Notes: a model not told the origin generated them from the sequence alone. A DNA stretch of 12,090 bases from Verrucomicrobiales bacterium (GCA_003445095.1 DLVS01000340.1:1-12090); one strand, 5' to 3'; shown: positions 1-6,488, numbered from the stretch's first letter. Translations and numbers: made by a program.

Positions 1-257
1 ATTTCGACCACACCCCCACCGAGCGACGCGATGTAGTCTACTGCCGCTTGCAGTGTCCGGTGGTCGGATCCTCGGAGGTCGCCGTCGTTTTGCCCGACAG
101 TAATTCGCGGGAGTTCAGCCATCGTCCCGTGCATGGCCTTGGGCAACTGGCGGTGGGGCGAGGGAGTTTCCACCGGGGTCTCGTTAGGCGCCGCCGAAGC
201 ACGACTGAAGGCGAGGACTACGAGGACCAAACGGAGAAGTAGTGGATTTGAGTTCAT
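1..257 (-). CDS. Secreted pectin-lyase-fold (right-handed beta-helix) protein, N-terminal part only
   Basis: The minus strand is open from an ATG at 257 down to base 1, giving 85 codons without a stop; the rest of the gene lies outside the window. Residues 1-22 form a typical Sec signal peptide: a short basic/polar start, the hydrophobic run LLLRLVLVVLAF, then a probable cleavage after RASA before APNE. After a proline-rich linker, residues about 52-85 read ITVGQNDGDLRGSD, HRTLQAAVDYIA and SLGGGVVE. This is the usual opening of beta-helix proteins of the pectate lyase 3 / polygalacturonase type, where an alpha helix (LQAAVDY) caps the helix and a GGG-VEI strand starts the first coil. A weak GGAGAG lies about 11 bases before the ATG. 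It is probably an exported or periplasmic polysaccharide-acting protein, but substrate and catalytic residues are not visible. The reading frame is solid; the fold assignment rests on a short segment. Confidence 0.72.
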   Translation of the reverse strand, partial: MNSNPLLLRLVLVVLAFSRASAAPNETPVETPSPHRQLPKAMHGTMAELPRITVGQNDGDLRGSDHRTLQAAVDYIASLGGGVVE

Positions 258-333
258 GGGCGCCAAAGCTCTCCAAAATCCGGACATTAATAGCAGCCAT
301 GAACCGGATAGGGCTGCCGCGCTGCGGCGGCCT

Positions 334-348
334 CGCGCCAAAGGCGCG
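334..348. repeat. Inverted repeat, 6-bp stem with AAA loop
   Basis: CGCGCC (334-339), AAA (340-342) and GGCGCG (343-348) form a compact GC-only hairpin directly abutting the longer stem at 347-400. The two overlap by two bases, so they could compete or stack. Confidence 0.6.
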
Positions 349-400
349 GTCTTTCGCAATGACGTGATGGAAGAATTCGACGCGTCATTGCGAAAGGCCG
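347..400. repeat. Long inverted repeat, 14-bp perfect core extended to 18 bp
   Basis: CTTTCGCAATGACG (351-364) is the exact reverse complement of CGTCATTGCGAAAG (383-396), with an 18-base loop (365-382) that contains GAATTC. Outside the core, CGGT (347-350) pairs with GCCG (397-400) using one G-U if transcribed on the plus strand. It has no T-run on either side, so it is not a standard intrinsic terminator. It may be an intergenic palindromic repeat unit, a structured RNA, or a protein-binding site. Confidence 0.75.
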
Positions 401-422
401 GCCCGGAGCTGCGCCTGGGCCG

Positions 423-445
423 GGGACGGCGCGACGCGCCATCCC
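423..445. repeat. Interrupted palindrome, 6+4 bp arms around a single central base
   Basis: GGCGCG (428-433) and CGCGCC (435-440) flank a single A at 434. After one mismatch (427/441) the arms continue as GGGA (423-426) and TCCC (442-445). With only one base in the centre, it looks more like a DNA-level palindrome or repeat-element core than an RNA hairpin. Confidence 0.65.
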
Positions 446-473
446 TACCGTTTGAATGGTTCATGGTAAGTGG

Positions 474-508
474 AGATCCTTTCCCGAGGATCCCGCAGTG
501 GAGGATCT
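474..508. repeat. Alternative hairpins sharing one arm
   Basis: AGATCCT (474-480) can pair through its last six bases with AGGATC (487-492), leaving a 6-base loop. It can also pair in full with AGGATCT (502-508). The two pairings are mutually exclusive. The repeated AGGATC arm may be chance in a short span, but the layout resembles switching structures. Confidence 0.4.
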
Positions 509-558
509 TCGCAACTGAATCTGAAGACCGATTACCGCTTTAGATGGGCCACCAAGGT

Positions 559-587
559 ACGGATCGACCAGCTTCGTAGCGATCCGT
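559..587 (-). repeat. 8-bp hairpin overlapping the methyltransferase stop codon
   Basis: ACGGATCG (559-566) and CGATCCGT (580-587) form a perfect 8-bp stem with a 13-base loop. On the minus strand it begins at the TAA stop (589-587) of the methyltransferase. No T-run follows it on the minus strand, so if it terminates or stabilises the transcript it is not a canonical rho-independent terminator. Confidence 0.4.
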
Positions 588-1180
588 TAGGCCTGATGAC
601 GCACCGGCCCTGATCGCCCGTGAGGATGGGGCCGGTACACGCTGACTTTGGCGGGCGGGAGGTTCTTCCAGACGATCGACGAATCGACCGCATGGAACGA
701 GGCAGCGGGAGAGTGACCGTTCACCAATTGGTAACTGTATTGCACCCAATGCCCATCCGGGAGCAAGGCCTGGTGAATTTCCTGGGACAGCCGGCGAACC
801 TGATCGGGGGAAAAGACTTTAAGCGGCAAGCTGGAAAAAACGGCGCCGACTTTGCGGCCTTCGAGCAGCGTTCCTAATTCAAGTGCGTCTCCGGAGAGGA
901 TGCAGGCTTGGGGAAAACGATCCCGCAAGAAGCCGGCGAGTCGCGGGGACTTTTCCACGGCCACTAAGCGGTGTTCCGGTAATCCAGCGGCCAACAACTG
1001 TTCGGTGACGATTCCAGTCCCGGGGCCGAGTTCGAGAATCCACTGGTCGCTTGCGGCCGGAAGCCACCGGGCCATCGCCCTGGCTAAGGCGGGGGAACTG
1101 GGCCACACCGTTCCCATTTGTCGGGGATACTTCGCCAGTTCGGACAGAAAGAGACGCAGGGGCTCGGTTTTTCCAGGCAT
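587..1180 (-). CDS. Phospholipid N-methyltransferase-like SAM-dependent enzyme
   Basis: A 197-residue cytoplasmic class I methyltransferase without signal peptide or membrane segment. SAM-binding motif I is ELGPGTG (50-56). VAVEKSP (73-79) follows, with the acidic E76 expected to hold the ribose. GDA (97-99) sits near the adenine, and the catalytic-loop region reads SSLPL (116-120). SSLPL, in place of the NLPY/NPPY of adenine methylases such as KsgA, together with the opening FLSELAKYPRQMG and PSS (28-30), matches bacterial phosphatidylethanolamine N-methyltransferases of the PmtA/COG3963 type. These convert phosphatidylethanolamine towards phosphatidylcholine. Length is normal for the family. 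The ATG at 1180 gives the expected N-terminus, although no Shine-Dalgarno is visible. It is divergent from the peptidase gene at 1461. The substrate is inferred; other small-molecule methyltransferases share this fold. Confidence 0.75.
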   Translation of the reverse strand: MPGKTEPLRLFLSELAKYPRQMGTVWPSSPALARAMARWLPAASDQWILELGPGTGIVTEQLLAAGLPEHRLVAVEKSPRLAGFLRDRFPQACILSGDALELGTLLEGRKVGAVFSSLPLKVFSPDQVRRLSQEIHQALLPDGHWVQYSYQLVNGHSPAASFHAVDSSIVWKNLPPAKVSVYRPHPHGRSGPVRHQA

Positions 1181-1375
1181 GGCTAAGGGGGACAGATAAA
1201 GTTCAGGCTGAATCCGTTCTAGAGGTGGGCAGCGATGATTGGTGAGTCGTCGAACCGGTTTCGAATAAACGAATCTAACTGTTGCAAATGCAAAACACGG
1301 AGACCGTTCGCCATTCCGACGACTTCTGTCAATTTCTGCCCTGAGATCGCGAGGTCAAATTTGCGGCGGCGACTA

Positions 1376-1389
1376 CCGTCGGCCGACGG
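1376..1389. promoter_or_regulatory. Perfect 14-bp palindrome in the divergent spacer
   Basis: CCGTCGGCCGACGG is its own reverse complement. It lies 71 bases upstream of the peptidase ATG and about 195 bases upstream of the divergent methyltransferase start, a position fitting an operator for a dimeric regulator. GC-rich palindromes of this length can arise by chance. No convincing -35/-10 pair was found for either divergent gene. Confidence 0.3.
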
Positions 1390-1460
1390 CTCTCTGGATG
1401 CTCGGTGGGGCTTTCGAAAAGTGGATCGCCTCCGAGAACGGTCCTGGGCAAGCTTGAGCC

Positions 1461-3401
1461 ATGCTTCGTGCGTCCCTGATGGGTCTGTGGTTAGGTCTCA
1501 GTTTGGCGGCCCAAGATTGGCAGCCGCTTTTCGATGGGAAATCGCTCAAGGGCTGGACCAAGGCCGAATTCGGTGGCTCGGGTGCGGTCGAGGTGGAAGA
1601 CGGGGCGATCGTGTTGAATCAGGGTCTGCTCACCGGCGTTAACTACACGAACCCGTCGCCGCGCATTGACTACGAAGTGGAGCTCGAAGCTCGCCGAGTC
1701 GTGGGCAGTGACTTCTTTTGCGGCTTCACCTTTCCAGTAAACGACACATTCGCAACGCTCATTGTCGGAGGGTGGGGCGGCAGCGTGATTGGGATTTCGT
1801 CGCTTGACGGCAACGACGCCGCCCACAACGAGACGACCCAGCACCGGCGCTTCGAAGCCGGACGGTGGTATCGGATTCGGGTGAAGGTGACGGCCGAGAA
1901 TTTGTCGGTGTGGATCGACGACGACTCAGTGATCAACGTCGACATTCGGGAAAAAAAGATCTCTCTGCGACCAGGCGACATCGAACTTTCGAAGCCGTTT
2001 GGCTTCGCGAGCTACAGCACGACCGCGGAACTGCGGAACATTCGCCGACGTCAGCTCGACTCGAAGAAACCCGCAACGCCCGCGCCCGCCAAACCTGGAG
2101 CGGCCCTTCCGGCCGAACTGCGGGAACGTCTCGCACAACTTGTCTCCGCCGCCACCAACTCTTCGGTCGGCTATTCACGACTCGTCCAACTGTGTGATAC
2201 GTTTGGAAGTCGTCCGAGCGGCTCGACCAACCTGGAAAGCGCGATCGATTGGATTCTTACACAATTGCGGACGGACGGATTCTCCGAAGTCCGCGGTGAG
2301 CCGGTGATGGTTCCTCATTGGGTACGAGGCGATGAAGCCTGTGAGGTCCAAGTGCCGCGTTCTCAGCGCCTCTCGATATTGGGCCTCGGTGGAAGCGTGG
2401 CGACGCCCGCGCAGGGAATCGCGGCACCCGTTCTGGTCGTGACGAACTTCGCGGAATTGACCCAACGCAGCGACGAAGCCCGCGGCCGGATCGTCGTGTT
2501 TAACCAGTCCTTTTCCAATTACGGCGAGACGGTCCGTTATCGTAAGGAAGGTGCTATTGAGGCCGCGAGGGTGGGCGCCGTCGCCAGCTTGATTCGGAGT
2601 GTGACACCATTTTCGCTACGCACCCCGCACACCGGGATGATGAATTACGACCGATCATTGCCGAAGTTACCCCACGCGGCCTTGGCTCCAGAGGATGTAG
2701 AACTGCTCGCCCGCTGGCAGGCCGCGGGTGTGACCCCGGTGCTCTGGTTAAAGTTGTCTGGCCGGAACGCCCCTGAGGCGCTGTCTCGCAATATCGTGGC
2801 CGATTGGTCCGGCCGCGAGACGCCCGAGCAAATCGTTGTGGTCGGCGGGCATATTGATTCGTGGGATGTAGGACAAGGGGCTCAAGATGATGCGGGCGGT
2901 TGCATCGCGGCATGGGAAGCGGTGCGGTTGATGAAGCAACTGCAGCTCCGTCCGCGTCGCACAGTCCGTCTAGTGATGTGGACGAACGAAGAGTCGGGAC
3001 TCGCCGGCGCCAAGGCTTATCGGGAAACGCATCGTGAAGAACTTGGTCGTCACATTGCGGGAATCGAATCTGACAATGGCACTTTTCCTCCAGCGGGATT
3101 TGGCTTCACTGGAAGTGACGCTGGCGGCGAAATTATTCGAGGGATTCTCGGGTTTCTCGGGGAGACCCTCGATGCCGGAGCCTTTACGTTGGGTGGTCAA
3201 GACGCTGACCTCACGCCGTTGATTGCAGGCGGCGTGCCGGCGCTGGGGCTTCGGATGAAGCCGAACAACTACCTGTGGGTCCACCACTCCGAAGCTGACA
3301 CCGTGGACAAAGTGGCTCCCGCTGATCTCGGCCGGTGCACGGCGGCGCTCGCGGTCATGGCCTTCGCGCTCGCCGATTGGGAAACTCCGCTGCCGCGTTG
3401 A
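1461..3401 (+). CDS. Secreted M28 metallopeptidase (carboxypeptidase Q-like) with N-terminal DUF1080-like domain
   Basis: This 646-residue protein begins with a signal peptide (1-17, cleavage near LAA/QDW). Residues about 18-198 form a complete DUF1080 / LamG-like jelly-roll, with the typical opening WQPLFDGKSLKGW. A proline/alanine linker (about 201-216) leads to an M28 zinc peptidase that follows vertebrate carboxypeptidase Q (PGCP) almost along its whole length. Shared blocks include RPSGSTNLE-AID (251-263), PHWVRGDEA (285-293), a PA-like insert ending in SLIRSVTPFSLRTPHTG (376-392), GGHIDSWDVGQGAQDDAGG (462-480), NEESGLAGA (509-517), ESDNGTF (536-542) and HHSEADTVD (608-616). The expected zinc ligands and base are present: H464, D476, E510 (base), E511, D538 and H608 or H609. 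It probably trims peptides outside the cytoplasm. The extra N-terminal domain is absent from animal homologues and may bind glycans or the cell surface. The ATG at 1461 gives a proper signal peptide. Confidence 0.88.
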   Translation: MLRASLMGLWLGLSLAAQDWQPLFDGKSLKGWTKAEFGGSGAVEVEDGAIVLNQGLLTGVNYTNPSPRIDYEVELEARRVVGSDFFCGFTFPVNDTFATLIVGGWGGSVIGISSLDGNDAAHNETTQHRRFEAGRWYRIRVKVTAENLSVWIDDDSVINVDIREKKISLRPGDIELSKPFGFASYSTTAELRNIRRRQLDSKKPATPAPAKPGAALPAELRERLAQLVSAATNSSVGYSRLVQLCDTFGSRPSGSTNLESAIDWILTQLRTDGFSEVRGEPVMVPHWVRGDEACEVQVPRSQRLSILGLGGSVATPAQGIAAPVLVVTNFAELTQRSDEARGRIVVFNQSFSNYGETVRYRKEGAIEAARVGAVASLIRSVTPFSLRTPHTGMMNYDRSLPKLPHAALAPEDVELLARWQAAGVTPVLWLKLSGRNAPEALSRNIVADWSGRETPEQIVVVGGHIDSWDVGQGAQDDAGGCIAAWEAVRLMKQLQLRPRRTVRLVMWTNEESGLAGAKAYRETHREELGRHIAGIESDNGTFPPAGFGFTGSDAGGEIIRGILGFLGETLDAGAFTLGGQDADLTPLIAGGVPALGLRMKPNNYLWVHHSEADTVDKVAPADLGRCTAALAVMAFALADWETPLPR

Positions 3402-3518
3402 GTGCCGGATCCACCAATGCTTCGGTGTACGCGTTGAATCGTTAATCCCAGCGTGCCCTCCCCGAATTCAGGTGGTCGCTCCCGAGGAAAACCTGATCCA
3501 AATTGATGGCCCGGTTGC

Positions 3519-3546
3519 TTGACGGGTCCCGGCCTCTCGCTAGGGT
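3519..3546 (+). promoter_or_regulatory. Candidate sigma70-type promoter for korAB
   Basis: TTGACG (3519-3524) and TAGGGT (3541-3546) are separated by 16 bases and lie about 82 bases before the chosen korA ATG at 3629. The -35 is near consensus; the -10 keeps the leading TA and final T. A start near 3553 would leave a leader of about 75 bases. This site lies inside the longest open frame, which begins at 3503, and so argues against that upstream start. Confidence 0.5.
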
Positions 3547-3628
3547 GGAACTCGAACGAAGCAACCGCGTGTCCGTCCAGGGTTTTCTGGAGCGAACACG
3601 CGGCAATTTTTCATCCGAAAGACAACTC

Positions 3629-5458
3629 ATGAGCGCAGTTGCAGAGGCTCCGGCTTCGGCCGCCAGCCAAACGAAGCTGACCCGGATCAGCGAAGCAGTC
3701 ATCCGGATCGCCGGTAATTCCCAAGACGGCATTCAAGCGATTGGTGGGTTTTTGGCCCGCCTCGCCGGCCGAAGCGAACAAGAGGTCATGACGTTCATGA
3801 CGATTCCGTCCACGATCTCCGGCGGCCCTTCGATTTTCCAAGTCCGAATCGGCTCAGGCGAAGTGCTCTCGCCCGGCGACGAGGCGGATATGCTCCTGGC
3901 TTTCTATCAGCACAGCTACGATGAGCATATCTATTCGCTGAAATTGGGCGGAGTCGTCCTTTATGACTCGGATCACGTCACCCCCAAAGAGGACCATTTG
4001 AACAACTATCGCCACGTAGGAGTGGCGATATCCGGAAAGACGGTCGAGGCGATTGGCGGTACCGGTCGGGACAAGGGAAAGAACATCTTTGCATTAGGCC
4101 TGCTTGCGCGCATTTACGACCTTGATGTCCCCAAGCTCAAGAAACTCATCGATGAACGGTTCGGCGGGAAAGACCCGACGGTGCTACAGAACGCCATCGC
4201 CTGCTTCGAGGCAGGCTACAGCCACCAGTTGCAGGACTTGCTTCGTACGTACCAGTTCCAACACGCCGAGCTGAAGGGCGACCACCAGGTGGTCATGAAC
4301 GGCAATGAAGCGTTGGCCTACGGCTTGATCGCGGCTGGCGTCAGATTTGGGGCCGGATATCCCATTACGCCTTGGTCGGATATCATGGAGCTGCTTCGCC
4401 GAGAATTGCCGAAGTACGGGGGTACCTTTGTTCAATGCGAAGATGAGATTGCCTCGATCTCAATGGCACTCGGCGGCAGCTATGGCGGCCGAGTGTCGGT
4501 CACGGGTTCGTCTGGTCCCGGAATCTCCCTGAAAACCGAAGCGCTCGGATGGGCGATCATGGCGGAAATGCCCTTGATCGTGGTCGATGTGCAGCGCGGC
4601 GGGCCCTCCACAGGAATGCCCACGAACGTCGAGCAATCGGACCTCAACATTACGTGCTTCGGCGGGCACGGAGATAGTCCTCGGGTAGTCATCGCTCCGA
4701 GCGGAGTCGAAGATTGCTTCTACACCGCGATCGAAGCAGTCAATGTCGCCCGCAAGTACAGCACGCCGGTGATCATCTTGACGGACCAAGGGATCGCGAC
4801 CCGCATTGAGGCCTTTTCCGAGCCCGACTTGAAGTCGGTCTGTCAGGATATCACTCCCGACCTTTCGCCGGTCGCCGACCACAAACCGTATGACCTTCAA
4901 GCGGCTGACGGGGTGACCCGCCACGTTCCGCCGGGGACCCGGATTGTCAGCGGTAAGTATCCGGTGGTGACGGGCCTGGAGCACGACGAACTCGGGCATC
5001 CGACTGGCTCTCCCAAGTTACACGTGTCGATGACGGCGAAGCGCCGGAACAAGCTCAAGAAGTTGGCCGCAGAACTTCCAGTGCCGCAAACCTACGGTCC
5101 GAACGAAGGCCAAGTTCTGCTCGTGGGATGGGGCAGCACTTCGGGACCATTGCGCGAGGCGGTGGACCGGTTCCGAGCGCTGGGCGACGCGGTTTCAGGT
5201 CTCCACATCAAATACATCAATCCCTTGCCCAACGGGCTGGACGAGATTTTTAAGGGCTTCCGCCACGTGTTCGTCGTCGAGCTCAACGACGAGGGGCTCT
5301 ATGGCTATGGACAGTTCGGGGCCGTGTTGCGCGCGAGATACTGCGATCCCAAGATTCGCGGAATCACCAAAGTGGATGGGCTGACTTGGAAAGTGAAAGA
5401 AATCATGGACCGGGTCCACGCCTCACTGGGAACGCGGGGGAGCAATGGAAAGGCCTGA
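3629..5458 (+). CDS. korA: 2-oxoacid:ferredoxin oxidoreductase, fused gamma-alpha subunit
   Basis: With KorB this forms a cytoplasmic enzyme that decarboxylates 2-oxoacids (probably 2-oxoglutarate) to acyl-CoA while reducing ferredoxin. The 609-residue chain carries a gamma domain (about 20-205, starting EAVIRIAGNSQDGIQ, with GGPSIFQVRIG at 65-75). An alpha pyrimidine-binding domain (about 220-400) follows, then a C-terminal PFOR domain II (about 493-595). The alpha domain has the family's 2-oxoacid-binding motif YPITP (244-248), QCEDEIAS (269-276) and QRGGPSTGMPT (322-332). This fused layout matches Mycobacterium KorA and Sulfolobus two-subunit enzymes, and the length is typical. The frame is open from an ATG at 3503, but the extra 42 residues lack homology and overlap a candidate promoter, so I place the start at 3629 (MSAVAEAP). 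No strong Shine-Dalgarno is visible. korB follows after 40 bases. Substrate specificity cannot be fixed from sequence alone. Confidence 0.93.
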   Translation: MSAVAEAPASAASQTKLTRISEAVIRIAGNSQDGIQAIGGFLARLAGRSEQEVMTFMTIPSTISGGPSIFQVRIGSGEVLSPGDEADMLLAFYQHSYDEHIYSLKLGGVVLYDSDHVTPKEDHLNNYRHVGVAISGKTVEAIGGTGRDKGKNIFALGLLARIYDLDVPKLKKLIDERFGGKDPTVLQNAIACFEAGYSHQLQDLLRTYQFQHAELKGDHQVVMNGNEALAYGLIAAGVRFGAGYPITPWSDIMELLRRELPKYGGTFVQCEDEIASISMALGGSYGGRVSVTGSSGPGISLKTEALGWAIMAEMPLIVVDVQRGGPSTGMPTNVEQSDLNITCFGGHGDSPRVVIAPSGVEDCFYTAIEAVNVARKYSTPVIILTDQGIATRIEAFSEPDLKSVCQDITPDLSPVADHKPYDLQAADGVTRHVPPGTRIVSGKYPVVTGLEHDELGHPTGSPKLHVSMTAKRRNKLKKLAAELPVPQTYGPNEGQVLLVGWGSTSGPLREAVDRFRALGDAVSGLHIKYINPLPNGLDEIFKGFRHVFVVELNDEGLYGYGQFGAVLRARYCDPKIRGITKVDGLTWKVKEIMDRVHASLGTRGSNGKA

Positions 5459-5498
5459 GTGCATTGGCCATCTAGACATACGTTGAACGACTTGAACC

Positions 5499-6458
5499 AT
5501 GACTAACCTTTCATTTCCGAACACAGTCTTGCCCCGAACGGGCGGGCAAATTTCGTCGGTGGCGATCGCGCCGTTGCCCGACAGCGACCGCAAACCGCTC
5601 ACGAAGAAGGAGGTTTCGGCCGACCATCCTACCTGGTGTCCTGGGTGCGGCGATTTCTCGGTTCTGGCGCTCTACTTCAAGCTGATCGAACGACGCAAAA
5701 TCTGGCACGAGAAGATTACCACCGTGGCGGGCATCGGATGCTCGAGTCGCTTTCCGTACTTTGTTCAAGCCCACGGTGCGCATTTCATTCATGGGCGGGC
5801 ATTGCCCTTCGCGAGTGGCGTATCACTCAGCCGGCCCGATTTGCACGTGTTCGTCTTCGGCGGCGACGGTGATGCGTTCTCCATCGGCGGGAATCATTTC
5901 ACCCATACCGCGCGGAAGAACATCAAGATGACCTACGTGGTCATGGACAATTTTGTGTATGGGTTGACCAAGAAGCAGACGTCGCCCACCTCGCCGATTG
6001 GATTCAAGTCCAAGACCGATGTTTGGGGATCGACTGATCGTCCGATCAATCCACTCAAGCAAGCCATCACCGCTGGCGCTACGTTTGTGGCGCGGACGAC
6101 TCATACGAATCCCAATCACGTGTTGGAGATGATGGAAGCGGCCATGGACCACGATGGTTTCAGCTTCATCGAGTGCTTGAGTGAGTGCGTTGAGTTTTAT
6201 GAAGGCGCGTTCGACGCCGCGAATCCACGCAAAGGTGGCAAGTTCGAGCTCGTGCCCAAAGAACACGATGTGACGGACGAATACGCGGCTTACAAGTTGG
6301 CCGACGTTCCGTGGCCGGGCCAGTTCGGGATCTTTTACAAGAATCCGCGTCCCACCAAGAACGCCAACGAAGCCAAGTTGATCGCCGACCATCGTGCCAA
6401 GGTGACCGGCCTCGCCGACTGGCAAATCCTCCAAAAGAACTTCGACCGGATGAAGTGA
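5499..6458 (+). CDS. korB: 2-oxoacid:ferredoxin oxidoreductase, beta subunit
   Basis: The 319-residue beta subunit binds thiamine diphosphate and one 4Fe-4S cluster and passes electrons to ferredoxin. Cluster ligands are visible as WCPGCGD (C47, C50), GIGCSSR (C81) and, near the C-terminus, ECLSECVEF. C230 best matches the conserved SPCxxF-type position, with C226 as an extra cysteine. The ThDP/Mg site is FGGDGDAFSIGGNH (120-133) followed by DNFVYGLTKKQTSPTS (150-165), the classic DNxxYGLTKxQxSPT signature. No ferredoxin-like delta subunit is fused or adjacent, as expected for the two-subunit type. The ATG at 5499 lies 40 bases after the korA stop, and a strong terminator follows, so korA-korB is a closed bicistronic unit. 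The first 40 residues are a variable, proline-containing extension; a later start is possible but no better ATG precedes the conserved region. Confidence 0.94.
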   Translation: MTNLSFPNTVLPRTGGQISSVAIAPLPDSDRKPLTKKEVSADHPTWCPGCGDFSVLALYFKLIERRKIWHEKITTVAGIGCSSRFPYFVQAHGAHFIHGRALPFASGVSLSRPDLHVFVFGGDGDAFSIGGNHFTHTARKNIKMTYVVMDNFVYGLTKKQTSPTSPIGFKSKTDVWGSTDRPINPLKQAITAGATFVARTTHTNPNHVLEMMEAAMDHDGFSFIECLSECVEFYEGAFDAANPRKGGKFELVPKEHDVTDEYAAYKLADVPWPGQFGIFYKNPRPTKNANEAKLIADHRAKVTGLADWQILQKNFDRMK

Positions 6459-6488
6459 ACCCGGTTTCGCGCCTCGGTCGAAGACACG

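Larger units (their letters stand above)
258..586. other. Gene-free spacer dense in inverted repeats
   Basis: This 329-base spacer separates two minus-strand genes: the methyltransferase, which ends at 587, and the beta-helix protein, which starts at 257. Open frames crossing it show no recognisable protein pattern. It holds at least five inverted repeats (334-348, 347-400, 423-445, 474-508, 559-587). That suggests either an intergenic repeat element or a structured leader/regulatory RNA. The promoter of the beta-helix gene should lie here on the minus strand; a TATTAA box (minus strand, about 288-293) is a possible -10, but I see no convincing -35. Confidence 0.6.

Noticed and set aside
133..543. 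136-codon plus-strand open frame
   Set aside because: It lies antisense to the secreted beta-helix gene and then crosses the hairpin-rich spacer; arginine-rich, low-complexity translation with no family pattern.
1181..1340. Promoter for the methyltransferase on the minus strand
   Set aside because: A TTGCAA and nearby AT-rich hexamers exist, but no -35/-10 pair has acceptable spacing.
1235..1642. 135-codon plus-strand open frame across the divergent spacer
   Set aside because: It overlaps the signal peptide and jelly-roll coding of the peptidase in another frame, and its composition (arginine-rich, no motif) is that of a shadow frame.
3405..3500. Possible terminator after the peptidase gene
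   Set aside because: Only short inverted repeats (CACC/GGTG; TCAGGT/ACCTGA with a 17-base loop) and no T-run, too weak to call.
5823..6434. 203-codon minus-strand open frame
   Set aside because: Fully antisense to korB, whose motifs are unambiguous; the translation shows no family pattern.
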